Positions 25,109 through 32,907 of a stretch of DNA of 45,060 bases are shown here, one piece after another. The DNA lies in IMG/VR virus record IMGVR_UViG_3300010885_043982, positions 1 to 45,060 of that record. One strand, given 5' to 3'. Position 1 is the stretch's first letter. Every line of letters starts with the position of its first letter. The translations under genes and the position numbers were made by a program. The DNA comes from a virus. The notes beneath the pieces are model-generated. The model searched no databases, was not told the origin of the DNA, and worked only from the letters and a program-made list of their open reading frames with translations.

Positions 25109-25999
25109 TTATTTTAGATATGCAAAAGAATTCCAATAATCATATTTAACATTATAACCATTAAATTCCAACCAATTAAAAAGTTTATCAATCCTATCTG
25201 TATTGCCTATTCTTTCTTTGGATAAATGGATAGTTTCAAAAACAATTAATTTTGGTTTATTAACTTTAGTAAAATCTAATGACATAATAATTTCGTCATC
25301 AATCGATTCAGTGTCCAAATGCAACCAATCTAAAGTGTGTTGTAAATTTTCTTGTATAATTAAATCATTAACACCAACCGATGTCATATTAACAATTTTA
25401 ACTTCTTCATCATCCTGAATGTGACTTTTATAATGTGATTCACTTAATGTATTTGCACCTCCTAATCCAAACTCATAAAATTTAACATCTCCTCCATTAC
25501 CGGTTATAACATTATTTCTAAATAAAACATTATCAAAATTTAAATAATTTTGAGTCAATTCATCAAATTGTTTTTTAGACGCTTCGACCAATACCACAAA
25601 TGTTGATTTGTTTTTTATGTGTTTAACCCACCCACCCTCTGTACCATCATGAGTACCAATAACGATACCCTTTGAGTTTGGGTTCTTACTAATCCATGTG
25701 TCAAAAAACTGTTCTGTGGCATTTCGATTGACCCAAACATCATATTTAAATTGTGATATAATTTCATCTTGATTATTCTTAATCACAGCAATAAAATTAT
25801 CATTATCTAAATTATCCCAAAATGCCCACATACCCGGATAAAGGTCGATGGACCAAAGACGTTTGTCATCTCTTAATATTTCAAACTTGAAAGGTAATTC
25901 CTCTTCACTATATAACCAAGAGGCCTCATCAAAGACTAATCCGAGAACTTTCCCACACGGAGCCTCATCACTCTTATCGATAAATCTAATACTAAACAT
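25109..25999 (-). CDS. FkbM-type SAM-dependent methyltransferase
   Basis: The centre of this 296-residue protein has the FkbM layout: SKGIVIGTHDGTEGGWVKHI (motif I near residue 112), VVLVEASKKQFDELTQNYLN (acidic end of strand 2), then NVLFRNNVITGNGGDVKFYE, and later WLHLDTESIDDEII and KLIVFETIHLS, matching the D-x-E and E motifs. An N-terminal domain of about 100 residues (LWSIDLYPGMWAFWDN) is extra. FkbM enzymes O-methylate sugars or other small groups, so it may modify the glycan made by the left cluster. Its ATG at 25999 follows a terminator for the upstream gene. Confidence 0.75.
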   Translation of the reverse strand: MFSIRFIDKSDEAPCGKVLGLVFDEASWLYSEEELPFKFEILRDDKRLWSIDLYPGMWAFWDNLDNDNFIAVIKNNQDEIISQFKYDVWVNRNATEQFFDTWISKNPNSKGIVIGTHDGTEGGWVKHIKNKSTFVVLVEASKKQFDELTQNYLNFDNVLFRNNVITGNGGDVKFYEFGLGGANTLSESHYKSHIQDDEEVKIVNMTSVGVNDLIIQENLQHTLDWLHLDTESIDDEIIMSLDFTKVNKPKLIVFETIHLSKERIGNTDRIDKLFNWLEFNGYNVKYDYWNSFAYLK

Positions 26000-26041
26000 T
26001 AATTCTTTTTTATTTAATTTTATTATACACTATTACTAAAT

Positions 26042-26073
26042 AAAAAAAAAAGGTCTCACGGGACCTTTTTTTT
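26042..26073 (-). terminator. Intrinsic terminator after zinc-ribbon virion gene
   Basis: Perfect 8-bp stem AAAAGGTC/GACCTTTT with a TCACGG loop, flanked by A/T tracts on both sides, directly after the stop at 26076. Works on the minus strand; symmetric enough to function both ways. Confidence 0.85.
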
Positions 26074-26075
26074 AT

Positions 26076-26903
26076 TTACAATTTATTTCCACAAGAAGGA
26101 CAAAATTTAAAATTACTTTTTGTCTTGACTCCACATTCTGTACAGTAATTTCTTATATCAGAAGTTGTTTTGTTTCTTGTACTCAAAGGTTGTATTTTAT
26201 AAACAATCTGATGAGATATATTATATTCAAATTCTTTGTTTGAATTTTGGAAATGTTGACTTGTCTGACCCCCTTTTTCAACTCTTCCAGTTTCAATACT
26301 TTTACTTATTGGGGTTGATGCTGAATTATAAAAAGCAGTATTAGTTATACCAGCAGTATTTATAACCCCACTAACATTTGAGGATGTGTTAAATGCCGTC
26401 GAAGATATACCAGCAGTTAAAGTCGAACTTCCACAGGTCCCAAAAATTGAAGTATCTGTTGTTGTTGAAATAAAAGTTGGGTTGTATGTACCCGTGTGAT
26501 TCAGAAGTGTTGTACCGTAACGGTAATTGTTACTCAATGTTAAATGGTTATTTCGTTTCTCATTATAGAACTCAATTCGTATGTCCCCGTTTAAGGCAAT
26601 TGCCGATTGATTTTCCGAAGTATTATTAACGGTGTAGGTACTGAACTGAAATTTGTTATTTGTGTCAAAGAAACGTTCTAAAAACACTCTTTCTCCGGGT
26701 CTTAAAACTAAACCACTTTGTGAGATGTAATCACCATGTAATTTTATTTTACAAAGAACAGTATTTTGGGTTGGATTATGGATTTCGAATTCGAAATTGT
26801 CATTGTCTTCCATGAAGACTACGTGTCCGTTATAAACTTTTAGACGCGATTTTTTCTTAGTGATGTGAGCATTTGGTTTGCTCACCGCAGTTGTGTAATT
26901 CAT
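26076..26903 (-). CDS. Virion-like protein with C-terminal zinc ribbon
   Basis: Residues about 20-95 form a conserved beta-rich domain (KVYNGHVVFMEDNDNFEFEI, QSGLVLRPGERVFLERFFD), a type that I associate with phage and large-virus structural proteins. A Ser/Thr/Asn-rich, low-complexity centre follows (residues 130-215). The last 24 residues hold two Cys pairs, YCTECG and FCPSCG, 13 residues apart, a zinc-ribbon. A decoration or scaffold-bound protein is likely. The gene has its own terminator and a leader of about 100 nt containing a small hairpin. Confidence 0.65.
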   Translation of the reverse strand: MNYTTAVSKPNAHITKKKSRLKVYNGHVVFMEDNDNFEFEIHNPTQNTVLCKIKLHGDYISQSGLVLRPGERVFLERFFDTNNKFQFSTYTVNNTSENQSAIALNGDIRIEFYNEKRNNHLTLSNNYRYGTTLLNHTGTYNPTFISTTTDTSIFGTCGSSTLTAGISSTAFNTSSNVSGVINTAGITNTAFYNSASTPISKSIETGRVEKGGQTSQHFQNSNKEFEYNISHQIVYKIQPLSTRNKTTSDIRNYCTECGVKTKSNFKFCPSCGNKL

Positions 26904-26955
26904 TTTACTTAATTTTATAATAGTTAATGACTATGTTACTGATACCTTTGTGTCC

Positions 26956-26990
26956 GTGAATACTCAAAAGTCAAAATGACTCGGGACCAA
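26956..26990. other. Intergenic hairpin in the 139-nt gap 26904-27042
   Basis: AGTCA-AAA-TGACT forms a short perfect hairpin in the leader of the minus-strand gene at 26903. A plus-strand TACCTTTG lies at 26943-26950, but there is no plus-strand gene downstream to need it. Confidence 0.3.
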
Positions 26991-27006
26991 TAATCTAAAA
27001 TCTATT

Positions 27007-27014
27007 AATAAATA
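27007..27014 (-). promoter_or_regulatory. Candidate late promoter element, long leader
   Basis: Sense TATTTATT on the minus strand, about 103 nt before the ATG at 26903, the largest spacing among the candidate elements. The leader between contains the AGTCA hairpin. Confidence 0.4.
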
Positions 27015-27042
27015 TAATGTCACAACATATTATGTAAATAAA

Positions 27043-27723
27043 TTATATAATATTATTTGACTTACGGATATTCTCTTCCCCCCACATTGGTTGGAGATTA
27101 TTTAACGACCAACATCTCATAAACTCATCATCTCCCATCTCTTGAATATTAAAAGAAGTGATTGGTAGTTTATGGTCAACGTGCCAAATTCCATAATTAT
27201 CCCAAGTCATTGTGTCCGTAAATTGTTTTTCTAAATGATTAATTAATTCTTCCGGTGTATATTGTAGGATGTCAAAGTAGGATTTATTCTTTTCTACATT
27301 ATTCTCCTTTAATACTTGATATATTGCCGTTCTGAAATTGGAGATTAGTTTATAGAGGGGGTCTCTCGATTTACGATTCCTTTCGTAGTCGCGTTTTATT
27401 TGACGAATTTTATCAACATTATTTTCTCGGTATTCTTTAAGATATTTTTTACGATATTCTTTATTTTGTTCATACCAAGTTTTAACATATTCTCTAACAC
27501 TATCTTTATTTTTTTCTCTCCATCGTTTATCGGCGACTTGTTTACCACCAATATTTCTTCTTCCGGACGAACTCATTATAACACCATTTTCTTTTAATAT
27601 CCTTAATATTGTTGGTTTACTAATACCTGTTTTTTCAGAAATAGTATGTGAACCTAACAACTCATCATTATACATTTTAAGTATGTTATCTAATTCTTCT
27701 TTATTTAATTCTATCTTTTTCAT
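27043..27723 (-). CDS. HNH endonuclease with N-terminal helix-turn-helix (probable homing endonuclease)
   Basis: The ATG at 27723 is preferred over an in-frame codon 27 nt upstream because TATTTATA lies 3 nt before it. The 226-residue product has an N-terminal HTH (GSHTISEKTGISKPTILRIL), a long basic Lys/Arg linker (about 70-125), then the HNH core: WHVDHKLPITSF and CWSLNNLQPMWGEEN with the His-Asp-His and Asn-Asn residues. Free-standing HNH proteins of this kind cut phage DNA at a specific site and spread by repair. It lies directly next to the major capsid gene, a favourite site for such elements. Its own terminator-proximal promoter isolates it from the capsid transcript. Confidence 0.85.
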   Translation of the reverse strand: MKKIELNKEELDNILKMYNDELLGSHTISEKTGISKPTILRILKENGVIMSSSGRRNIGGKQVADKRWREKNKDSVREYVKTWYEQNKEYRKKYLKEYRENNVDKIRQIKRDYERNRKSRDPLYKLISNFRTAIYQVLKENNVEKNKSYFDILQYTPEELINHLEKQFTDTMTWDNYGIWHVDHKLPITSFNIQEMGDDEFMRCWSLNNLQPMWGEENIRKSNNII

Positions 27724-27726
27724 ATT

Positions 27727-27734
27727 TATAAATA
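27727..27734 (-). promoter_or_regulatory. Candidate late promoter element before HNH gene
   Basis: Exact TATTTATA in minus-strand sense, 3 nt before the ATG at 27723. It decides the start choice for this gene. Confidence 0.45.
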
Positions 27735-27767
27735 TAACATATTTTACCAAAAAACATATAGTTAATA

Positions 27768-27775
27768 CAAAGATA
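27768..27775 (-). promoter_or_regulatory. Candidate Bacteroidota-type -7 element (TATCTTTG)
   Basis: TATCTTTG in minus-strand sense just downstream of the capsid terminator and 44 nt before the HNH start. It fits TAnnTTTG but has no visible -33 partner, since that position overlaps the terminator stem. May be fortuitous in such AT-rich DNA. Confidence 0.3.
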
Positions 27776-27777
27776 TA

Positions 27778-27806
27778 AAAAAAAGGGACATATAGTCCCT
27801 TTTTGT
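27778..27806 (-). terminator. Intrinsic terminator after the major capsid gene
   Basis: Perfect 9-bp stem AAAAGGGAC/GTCCCTTTT with a 5-nt ATATA loop, followed on the minus strand by a T run; it starts 21 nt after the capsid stop. Separates the highly expressed capsid gene from the HNH gene. Confidence 0.9.
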
Positions 27807-27826
27807 TAAATATTTTAAGATTTTGA

Positions 27827-29614
27827 TTATCTCAATTCTCTTAAATCGAATGTTCTAACACCATCAACAGTAATTCGTCCGTAAAAGCGGTTATTGACCA
27901 TTTTTTTCGCGTAACGGGTCATAATACCTTTTATCGGTGTAAAGTTGAATGGGTTGTACATTGTTGGAGTTAATTGTAACGGTACGTATGGTGCGTAGAT
28001 GTATCCTGTGTCTAACAATGATGTTCCTTTATGTCCCATTAACACTTGGTTTGGTGGGAAGTAAGGGTCACGGTAAACTTGGTAACGTCCTGCAAGAGTA
28101 CCAACTCTTTCAATACCCATGTTGTATTGGTCTTGCTCAGGAGAAGCATTTGATACGTGGAAGTATTCTAAATCGTCAAAGATAGCTGAGATTTCAGAAG
28201 AAACAACAATCCAGTTAGCTCCACCTCTTAATGTAGATTTGTGGATTTGAGCAGAGATTTGGTTAATCGCTGTGATAAGCGTTTGGTTCCAGTCTTTTTG
28301 AGTATAAGGAACGGCAGAAGAACCTAAACGTTTCCAACCATTGTAATCCCATCTCAAGTTCCAAGCAGCACCTTTACGTAAATCTCTTAAAATTTCACGG
28401 TCAATTTCTGCAGCCACTTGCTCAGATAATAAAGCTGTTAATTCAGCTTCAGCATCGATGTTGTGGAATGCAGCAACGTCTTGTGCCATTTCAGGAGACC
28501 ATTGTGCTCTTAATTTTCTTTCTGTTACAGAAACAGTTACTGACAATAAGTCAAAAGAAACCTCACCAATTTTATCTTCAAATTCTAACTCTTTGTAGAT
28601 TCTGTAAGTGGCAGTAAATGCATTGTTATTACCGGTTGAAGATGAGAATGTAGAACCTGTGTAACCGTCCATTGAACCTCCGCAAGTAATACAAACTGGT
28701 ACTTGTAAATCAACTTCTAAGTAAATTTTACCTTCAGCATCACATACATTGTCATATTGACCACCACCTGTTTTACTATCAGGGAATGCTAGTGTAGTGT
28801 TATTGTTTCCATACTCAACAATACCTTTACCGTATTTTTGAGTTACAACTCTAAATAAGTAAGGGTTAGCTGTGTTAGCAGATGTTGTTGTGTTACCAGC
28901 AGCTCCTTTAATTGTTAAATCAGCTAAAAATGATTCATTATCCATTGGTTGACCATCAGGACTGATTAATTTACCTGCCGCAGCACTTGCAAAACCTGAC
29001 AAAACAATTAATACTTTTCTATAGTCAGTTGAAGCATATGCAGAAGGAGTTAATGCATCTCCAACCCATGCAACAGTAACAACCGTAGCACTAATCGCAG
29101 AAAACTGTCCTTTTGAATAGTCAAATAAACCTGGTGGGTCTAAAGCTGGTTCATTACCTTCGTAGAATCTGTCATAAAGGTCTTTAGTTGCGTTATAGTC
29201 ATACCCACTGGTTGGTGTTTGACCTGCAGTCGCGTTTGGAGAACCAAAAGGTGCGTAATGTGCTCCCGTTGTTTCATACGACTGAATGTTTGGTACGAAG
29301 TAAAATAATTTACCGATTGGTAAATTCATTGCTTGTACTGAAACGATGTCGTTAGATAATAATTTAGAGAATACTCTTCTAACGATTGGGAAAACCACTG
29401 TTTCAAATGCACCTGTATCAGATGTAGATGATGCTTCGTTAATTAAATACGATGCTTGGTTTTCGTAAAGTTGTGCGACATTTTCTCTCATGTGACCTTT
29501 AAGTCCTTCTAAGAAACCTAATTTGTCCCATTTGTTGATTGTGTCTTCTTTGATAACTTTAAGGTGTTTTAACCCGATGTTACCAACTAATCCTGATTCT
29601 AATAATGCTCCCAT
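27827..29614 (-). CDS. gp23: Major capsid protein (T4 gp23-like)
   Basis: The 595-residue protein aligns in layout with T4 gp23 (521 aa): a basic N-terminal scaffold-binding region of about 60 residues, then SYLINE|ASSTSDTG, where E60|A61 matches the gp23 maturation cut, followed by FPIVRRVFSKLLSNDIVSVQ and AMNLPIGKLFYF, the gp23 P-domain pattern MVRRAIPNL..VQPMNSPTG. Later WSPEMAQDVAAFHNIDAEAE and LTALLSEQVAAEIDREIL, and YAPYVPLQLTPTMYNPFNF, are also capsid-typical. It should form the hexamers of the head after proteolysis. It lies after the scaffold gene, in T4 order 21-22-23, and is followed by a strong terminator. Confidence 0.95.
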   Translation of the reverse strand: MGALLESGLVGNIGLKHLKVIKEDTINKWDKLGFLEGLKGHMRENVAQLYENQASYLINEASSTSDTGAFETVVFPIVRRVFSKLLSNDIVSVQAMNLPIGKLFYFVPNIQSYETTGAHYAPFGSPNATAGQTPTSGYDYNATKDLYDRFYEGNEPALDPPGLFDYSKGQFSAISATVVTVAWVGDALTPSAYASTDYRKVLIVLSGFASAAAGKLISPDGQPMDNESFLADLTIKGAAGNTTTSANTANPYLFRVVTQKYGKGIVEYGNNNTTLAFPDSKTGGGQYDNVCDAEGKIYLEVDLQVPVCITCGGSMDGYTGSTFSSSTGNNNAFTATYRIYKELEFEDKIGEVSFDLLSVTVSVTERKLRAQWSPEMAQDVAAFHNIDAEAELTALLSEQVAAEIDREILRDLRKGAAWNLRWDYNGWKRLGSSAVPYTQKDWNQTLITAINQISAQIHKSTLRGGANWIVVSSEISAIFDDLEYFHVSNASPEQDQYNMGIERVGTLAGRYQVYRDPYFPPNQVLMGHKGTSLLDTGYIYAPYVPLQLTPTMYNPFNFTPIKGIMTRYAKKMVNNRFYGRITVDGVRTFDLRELR

Positions 29615-29655
29615 TTTAAAATATTTTGTTTTTAATTTTTATTTATTTATTTTGA

Positions 29656-31215
29656 TTACCCTAATTTACTCATTAAATCTTTCATTCTAAGGAATTGAGG
29701 ATTTTCATAAGTTTTTGATTCAATTAAAGTAGTCGATGAACCTGTAGATACGGTTTTTTGAATTTTGTTTTCTACTGATTCACTAAGTGATTTTTTAATT
29801 TCCGGTTTAGATAATTCACCTTTAATTGACTGATAAAGACCTTTAGATTCTTTTAAAGTTTCAACGTCGTCAAATCTTCTTAAGATATTAATTTTCTCTT
29901 TTTTAGTAGTCGAATGTTCAGTGAACAATCTTGTTGCGTAAGCTAAGTTTGAATTGAAGATTGCAACTTCATTAAGTTTTTCTCTGAAAACATTTAATGC
30001 TTTTCTGTATTCTTCATTTTTTTCTCTTAACAACGTAACTTCTTCTGTAGATTCTTTATAAACTTTATTACGATTTGGTGTAATACCTTTTCTTAATCCT
30101 CTACCTTCTTTTGAACCCATTCCGTAAGTGTGTGCAGCTTCTTTTGTTTCTTCTTTTTCAAAAGCTTTTCTTTTTAAAGTATCACCTTTTTTAGTAGTGT
30201 AATCTTCTTTACCTGTCATGGTTTTAGATTTATCACCTTTATTCATTCCGTAATTACCTTCTTTTGTTTCTGCCTTAACAACTTTGGAAGTTCCTTCCAT
30301 ATTTTCACCTTTCTTGTATTCAAATTTTGGTTTACCGGTACCAACTGTTTTACCTTGAGGTCTTTTTTCATTGAACCCTCCGGATACTTTTTTAATTTCA
30401 GTTTTACCTGCTCCATTTCCAATTCCAACACCTTTAGGTTTAATTGTTGATTTTGCTTCTCTCACAGCTCTTCTTAGATTGTAAGACTCTTCTAAGTCTT
30501 CCTCTTCTTCGTCATCATCGTCATCATCGTCTTCAAGGTCGCCATCTTCTTCGTTGAATTCGATTTCAAACATAATTTCTTCTTCATCGTCTTGGTCTGA
30601 ACCCATGTCATTCATAGAACCGTTAGCAAATATTGCGTCAAGTACGTCATCTGTAGTTTGGTCGTCCATTTCTTCTTCCATTTCAAAACTCATGTCTTCA
30701 TTCATGTCTTCATCCATTTCTTCATCCATTTCTTCATCCATATCGTACTCATACATATCATGTTGAGATTCACCAAGTTTAACAAGATACTCAGAGTCAT
30801 TATCGTTATCAGTTAAATGAATGTCATTACCGTCTTTTTGAACGATAATACCATCTTTTTCACCCATAGCTTTAAACACTTTAAGAATTTCTTCGTCAGA
30901 AGCTCCTGTTAAGTCAATCGGACTTTCGTCAGAATCCATGTCCATGTCAAAATCCATGTCCATTTCATCTTCATCTTCATTATCAGAATCCATATCAAAT
31001 TCCATGTCTTCTTCGTCAGAATCCATTTCATCATCCATGTCTACATCTAATTCAATCTCATCTTCTTCTTGTTCAGAAAGAGATTCTTTTACTAGCTGAT
31101 TGATTTCTTCCTTCATAGTTGAAGCAAGTATTCCTTTTGCGTTTTCGGCAATAGCTTCTTCAACTTGTTTCATTTGAATAAGTGCCTCCTGTACTAATTT
31201 GTTATTTTCTTGCAT
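29656..31215 (-). CDS. gp22: Acidic prohead core/scaffold protein (gp22-like)
   Basis: Position between protease and capsid gene, and composition, identify it as the scaffold. The N-terminus (MQENNKLVQEALIQMKQVEE) is helical, with candidate cleavage sites AIAE|N and SLSE|Q. Residues about 50-245 are a very long Asp/Glu/Met-rich tract (DMDSDNEDEDEMDMDFDMD, many EEDMDED repeats). Residues 250-390 are Lys/Gly-rich and probably disordered. The C-terminal 120 residues are helical and coiled (RKALNVFREKLNEVAIFNSN), as expected for the capsid-binding end. At 519 aa it is about twice T4 gp22. It would nucleate head assembly and be degraded by the protease. Confidence 0.75.
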   Translation of the reverse strand: MQENNKLVQEALIQMKQVEEAIAENAKGILASTMKEEINQLVKESLSEQEEDEIELDVDMDDEMDSDEEDMEFDMDSDNEDEDEMDMDFDMDMDSDESPIDLTGASDEEILKVFKAMGEKDGIIVQKDGNDIHLTDNDNDSEYLVKLGESQHDMYEYDMDEEMDEEMDEDMNEDMSFEMEEEMDDQTTDDVLDAIFANGSMNDMGSDQDDEEEIMFEIEFNEEDGDLEDDDDDDDEEEEDLEESYNLRRAVREAKSTIKPKGVGIGNGAGKTEIKKVSGGFNEKRPQGKTVGTGKPKFEYKKGENMEGTSKVVKAETKEGNYGMNKGDKSKTMTGKEDYTTKKGDTLKRKAFEKEETKEAAHTYGMGSKEGRGLRKGITPNRNKVYKESTEEVTLLREKNEEYRKALNVFREKLNEVAIFNSNLAYATRLFTEHSTTKKEKINILRRFDDVETLKESKGLYQSIKGELSKPEIKKSLSESVENKIQKTVSTGSSTTLIESKTYENPQFLRMKDLMSKLG

Positions 31216-31237
31216 GAAAAGTTATTGTTATTTTCAT

Positions 31238-31245
31238 TATAAATA
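31238..31245 (-). promoter_or_regulatory. Candidate late promoter element before scaffold gene
   Basis: Exact TATTTATA in minus-strand sense, 22 nt before the ATG at 31215. It lies just after the terminator at 31259-31301, so the scaffold and capsid genes form one transcription unit starting here. Confidence 0.5.
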
Positions 31246-31258
31246 TTACCAAAAACAA

Positions 31259-31301
31259 AAAAAGTTTATTTTATCTAACTAATAGACAAAATAAACTTTA
31301 A
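31259..31301 (-). terminator. Intrinsic terminator upstream of the scaffold gene
   Basis: Twelve-bp perfect stem AAAGTTTATTTT/AAAATAAACTTT with a 15-nt loop, followed on the minus strand by a long T run. It ends the transcript that includes the DUF4494-like gene at 31361, 60 nt downstream of its stop. Confidence 0.8.
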
Positions 31302-31360
31302 TTTAGTGTAAAAAAAGTATCCTAATATGAACACTTTTATGTTATTAATAATTAAATCCG

Positions 31361-31570
31361 TTATTGAATAACTTCATCAATTTTACTTTCAGAGACAGCG
31401 GTTATTCTCCACTCGTGTGTGAACCCCTCATATTTTTTTGTAACCTTGGCTTCAACATCTGTTACTGAATACCCTTCTACAAGTTTTTCTTCTCTGATTT
31501 TTCTAATTTTACCTGTATTCTCATCAGGTAAGTCGTACTGAATTTTTGCTACGAAATACTTTTCTTCCAT
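31361..31570 (-). CDS. DUF4494-like small protein
   Basis: The 69-residue sequence (EKYFVAKIQYDLPDENTGKI, REEKLVEGYSVTDVEAKVTK) matches the pattern of DUF4494, a family common in Bacteroidota genomes and their phages: a beta strand, a charged turn, then EGYSVTDVEA and EWRITAVSESKI. Function unknown; its position after the protease gene, whose stop is 8 nt upstream of its start, indicates co-transcription with head genes. The family supports the Bacteroidota host inference. Confidence 0.75.
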   Translation of the reverse strand: MEEKYFVAKIQYDLPDENTGKIRKIREEKLVEGYSVTDVEAKVTKKYEGFTHEWRITAVSESKIDEVIQ

Positions 31571-31578
31571 GTGTTTTT

Positions 31579-32295
31579 TTATTTTCCTAAAAAGTCGTTT
31601 AATTTTTTCATTAAGTCAACTGATTTCTCAACATAATCGTCTTTTTGTTTATATTTTTTTTCTTCTTCTAAGTTTTCTTCATATTTTTCTCTATCATTGG
31701 CATCTGAGAATAAATAAGCTCCTGGTGTGGATGGAGAAGATACCAAATCAAAACATATCAATTCAAAATCTTCTTGAACTTCATTTCTTTCACCAACTTT
31801 TTTTAATGACCCAACACCTCTTGATGATATTCCCAAAGTGACACCTTGTCTCATTAAGTTCGCTGCAATGTCACCTTTTGTGGATACAACTCCTGATTCA
31901 TGGAATCCGGGTGATGTTAATAGTTTTAATTTACCCATTAAAATATTTCGGTCCCACCATATTTCGGTGATAATGTGAGATACTCGGTCTAAATCGATTA
32001 AAGACGATTCAGGATGGTTTAATTCAGATGTTGATAAACCCTTCTCAATTGTTTTTTTATAGTTGTCGGCTTCTCTTTTTAATATTTTTTCAGGGTATGA
32101 ACGACCGTTTCTATTTGGTGTGTCATATTTTTGTAAAACAGCGTAAAATTCAAATGGGTTTCTATAATCCATGTCTTTAGCTTCTCGTAAAACCTTTTCA
32201 TTATGTTTGTCTTTAGGGGATACCCAACCGGCATCCGCTTCAACTAATATACCGTGTCCTAGTTCAGTCGCTTCTAATATTCTTAATTGTTTCAT
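31579..32295 (-). CDS. gp21: Prohead maturation protease (gp21-like, S77 type)
   Basis: The 238-residue protein has the family features: FEFYAVLQKYDTPNRNGRSY near residue 50-67, ELNHPESS with the likely catalytic His94, MGKLKLLTSPGFHESG, and GVTLGISSRGVGSLKKV with the likely nucleophile Ser157 or Ser158, then EDFELICFDLVSSPSTPGAY with the Asp. It cleaves scaffold and capsid proteins after (L/I)xE during head maturation. Its own N-terminus contains two such sites, ILE|A (residues 6-9) and LVE|A (17-20), compatible with self-processing. The order protease, scaffold, capsid is as in T4. Confidence 0.92.
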   Translation of the reverse strand: MKQLRILEATELGHGILVEADAGWVSPKDKHNEKVLREAKDMDYRNPFEFYAVLQKYDTPNRNGRSYPEKILKREADNYKKTIEKGLSTSELNHPESSLIDLDRVSHIITEIWWDRNILMGKLKLLTSPGFHESGVVSTKGDIAANLMRQGVTLGISSRGVGSLKKVGERNEVQEDFELICFDLVSSPSTPGAYLFSDANDREKYEENLEEEKKYKQKDDYVEKSVDLMKKLNDFLGK

Positions 32296-32308
32296 TAATT
32301 CTTTTTAA

Positions 32309-32316
32309 GATAAATA
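32309..32316 (-). promoter_or_regulatory. Candidate late promoter element before protease gene
   Basis: Sense TATTTATC, one mismatch from the TATTTATA core, 13 nt before the ATG at 32295. Confidence 0.4.
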
Positions 32317-32332
32317 TATCAATTATAATACT

Positions 32333-32773
32333 TTACAATGATTCCTCTTTTTTTGTAGTAGAAAATTCAAAATATTTATTGGTTGTAATGTTATTATTAA
32401 AAATTGATTGAACTATATTTTTTACGGAATTTTTAATTTCTAACGATTTAAAATCAAATTCATTTGTGGTATATAGATTTATTTCTAAATTAAAAAATGA
32501 TTTTTTTCCGTGGGAAATTCCACTTGTCCTTAGGTCTAAATCAACAATACTTTTATCTTGGAAAATATTGGTGTTAATTGATTCATATACGGAATGTTTT
32601 ATTTCTCTTCCTAAATTAGAAACTATTCGATTCCAATTATTATATTCATCTTTAGGGTTTACCCATGATTGAATGTTTATGTATATTGATTTTAAATTTT
32701 TTGAATCTACTGTTCCGTAAACTGATTTAATTGGAGTGTATAAGTTTAATTTTACACTTTTTCCTTTTTTCAT
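32333..32773 (-). CDS. Hypothetical protein between core and protease genes
   Basis: Not recognised. A 146-residue protein with alternating beta and helical stretches (SVKLNLYTPIKSVYGTVDS, YINIQSWVNPKDEYNNWNRI, FNLEINLYTTNEFDFKSLEI) and no membrane segment. In T4 this position between portal and protease holds small core genes (67, 68), but this product is not acidic or helical enough to be confidently equated. A neck, head-completion or core role is only positional. Confidence 0.6.
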   Translation of the reverse strand: MKKGKSVKLNLYTPIKSVYGTVDSKNLKSIYINIQSWVNPKDEYNNWNRIVSNLGREIKHSVYESINTNIFQDKSIVDLDLRTSGISHGKKSFFNLEINLYTTNEFDFKSLEIKNSVKNIVQSIFNNNITTNKYFEFSTTKKEESL

Positions 32774-32786
32774 TAATGTTTTTCAT

Positions 32787-32794
32787 TATAAATG
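32787..32794 (-). promoter_or_regulatory. Candidate late promoter element
   Basis: Sense CATTTATA, 13 nt before the ATG at 32773, with one mismatch at the first base. Confidence 0.4.
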
Positions 32795-32840
32795 TTTATT
32801 GATTATACTGAAAATATAAATGAATTTATGTGTGATGTCA

Positions 32841-32890
32841 AAAAAAAAAAGTGTTTTTACTAATTAAATAGTTAAAACACTTTTATTTTT
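32841..32890 (-). terminator. Intrinsic terminator after the core-like gene
   Basis: Eleven-bp stem AAAAGTGTTTT/AAAACACTTTT, extendable with TA pairs, followed on the minus strand by a long T run. It starts 17 nt after the stop of the gene at 32908. The 134-nt gap 32774-32907 holds this and the promoter element only. Confidence 0.8.
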
Positions 32891-32907
32891 ATGTTAAATA
32901 AGTTAAA

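Noticed and set aside
26943-26950. Plus-strand TACCTTTG as a promoter
   Set aside because: No plus-strand gene follows for many kilobases and no -33 element; a chance match or at most a small RNA, not enough support.
29640-29655. AATAAATAAATA before the capsid gene as a T4-orientation late promoter
   Set aside because: Opposite orientation to the other elements and part of a simple AT repeat; the capsid gene may be read from the scaffold promoter. Left undecided and not listed.
30554-30766. Ser-rich plus-strand frame opposite the scaffold gene
   Set aside because: Antisense shadow of the acidic tract.
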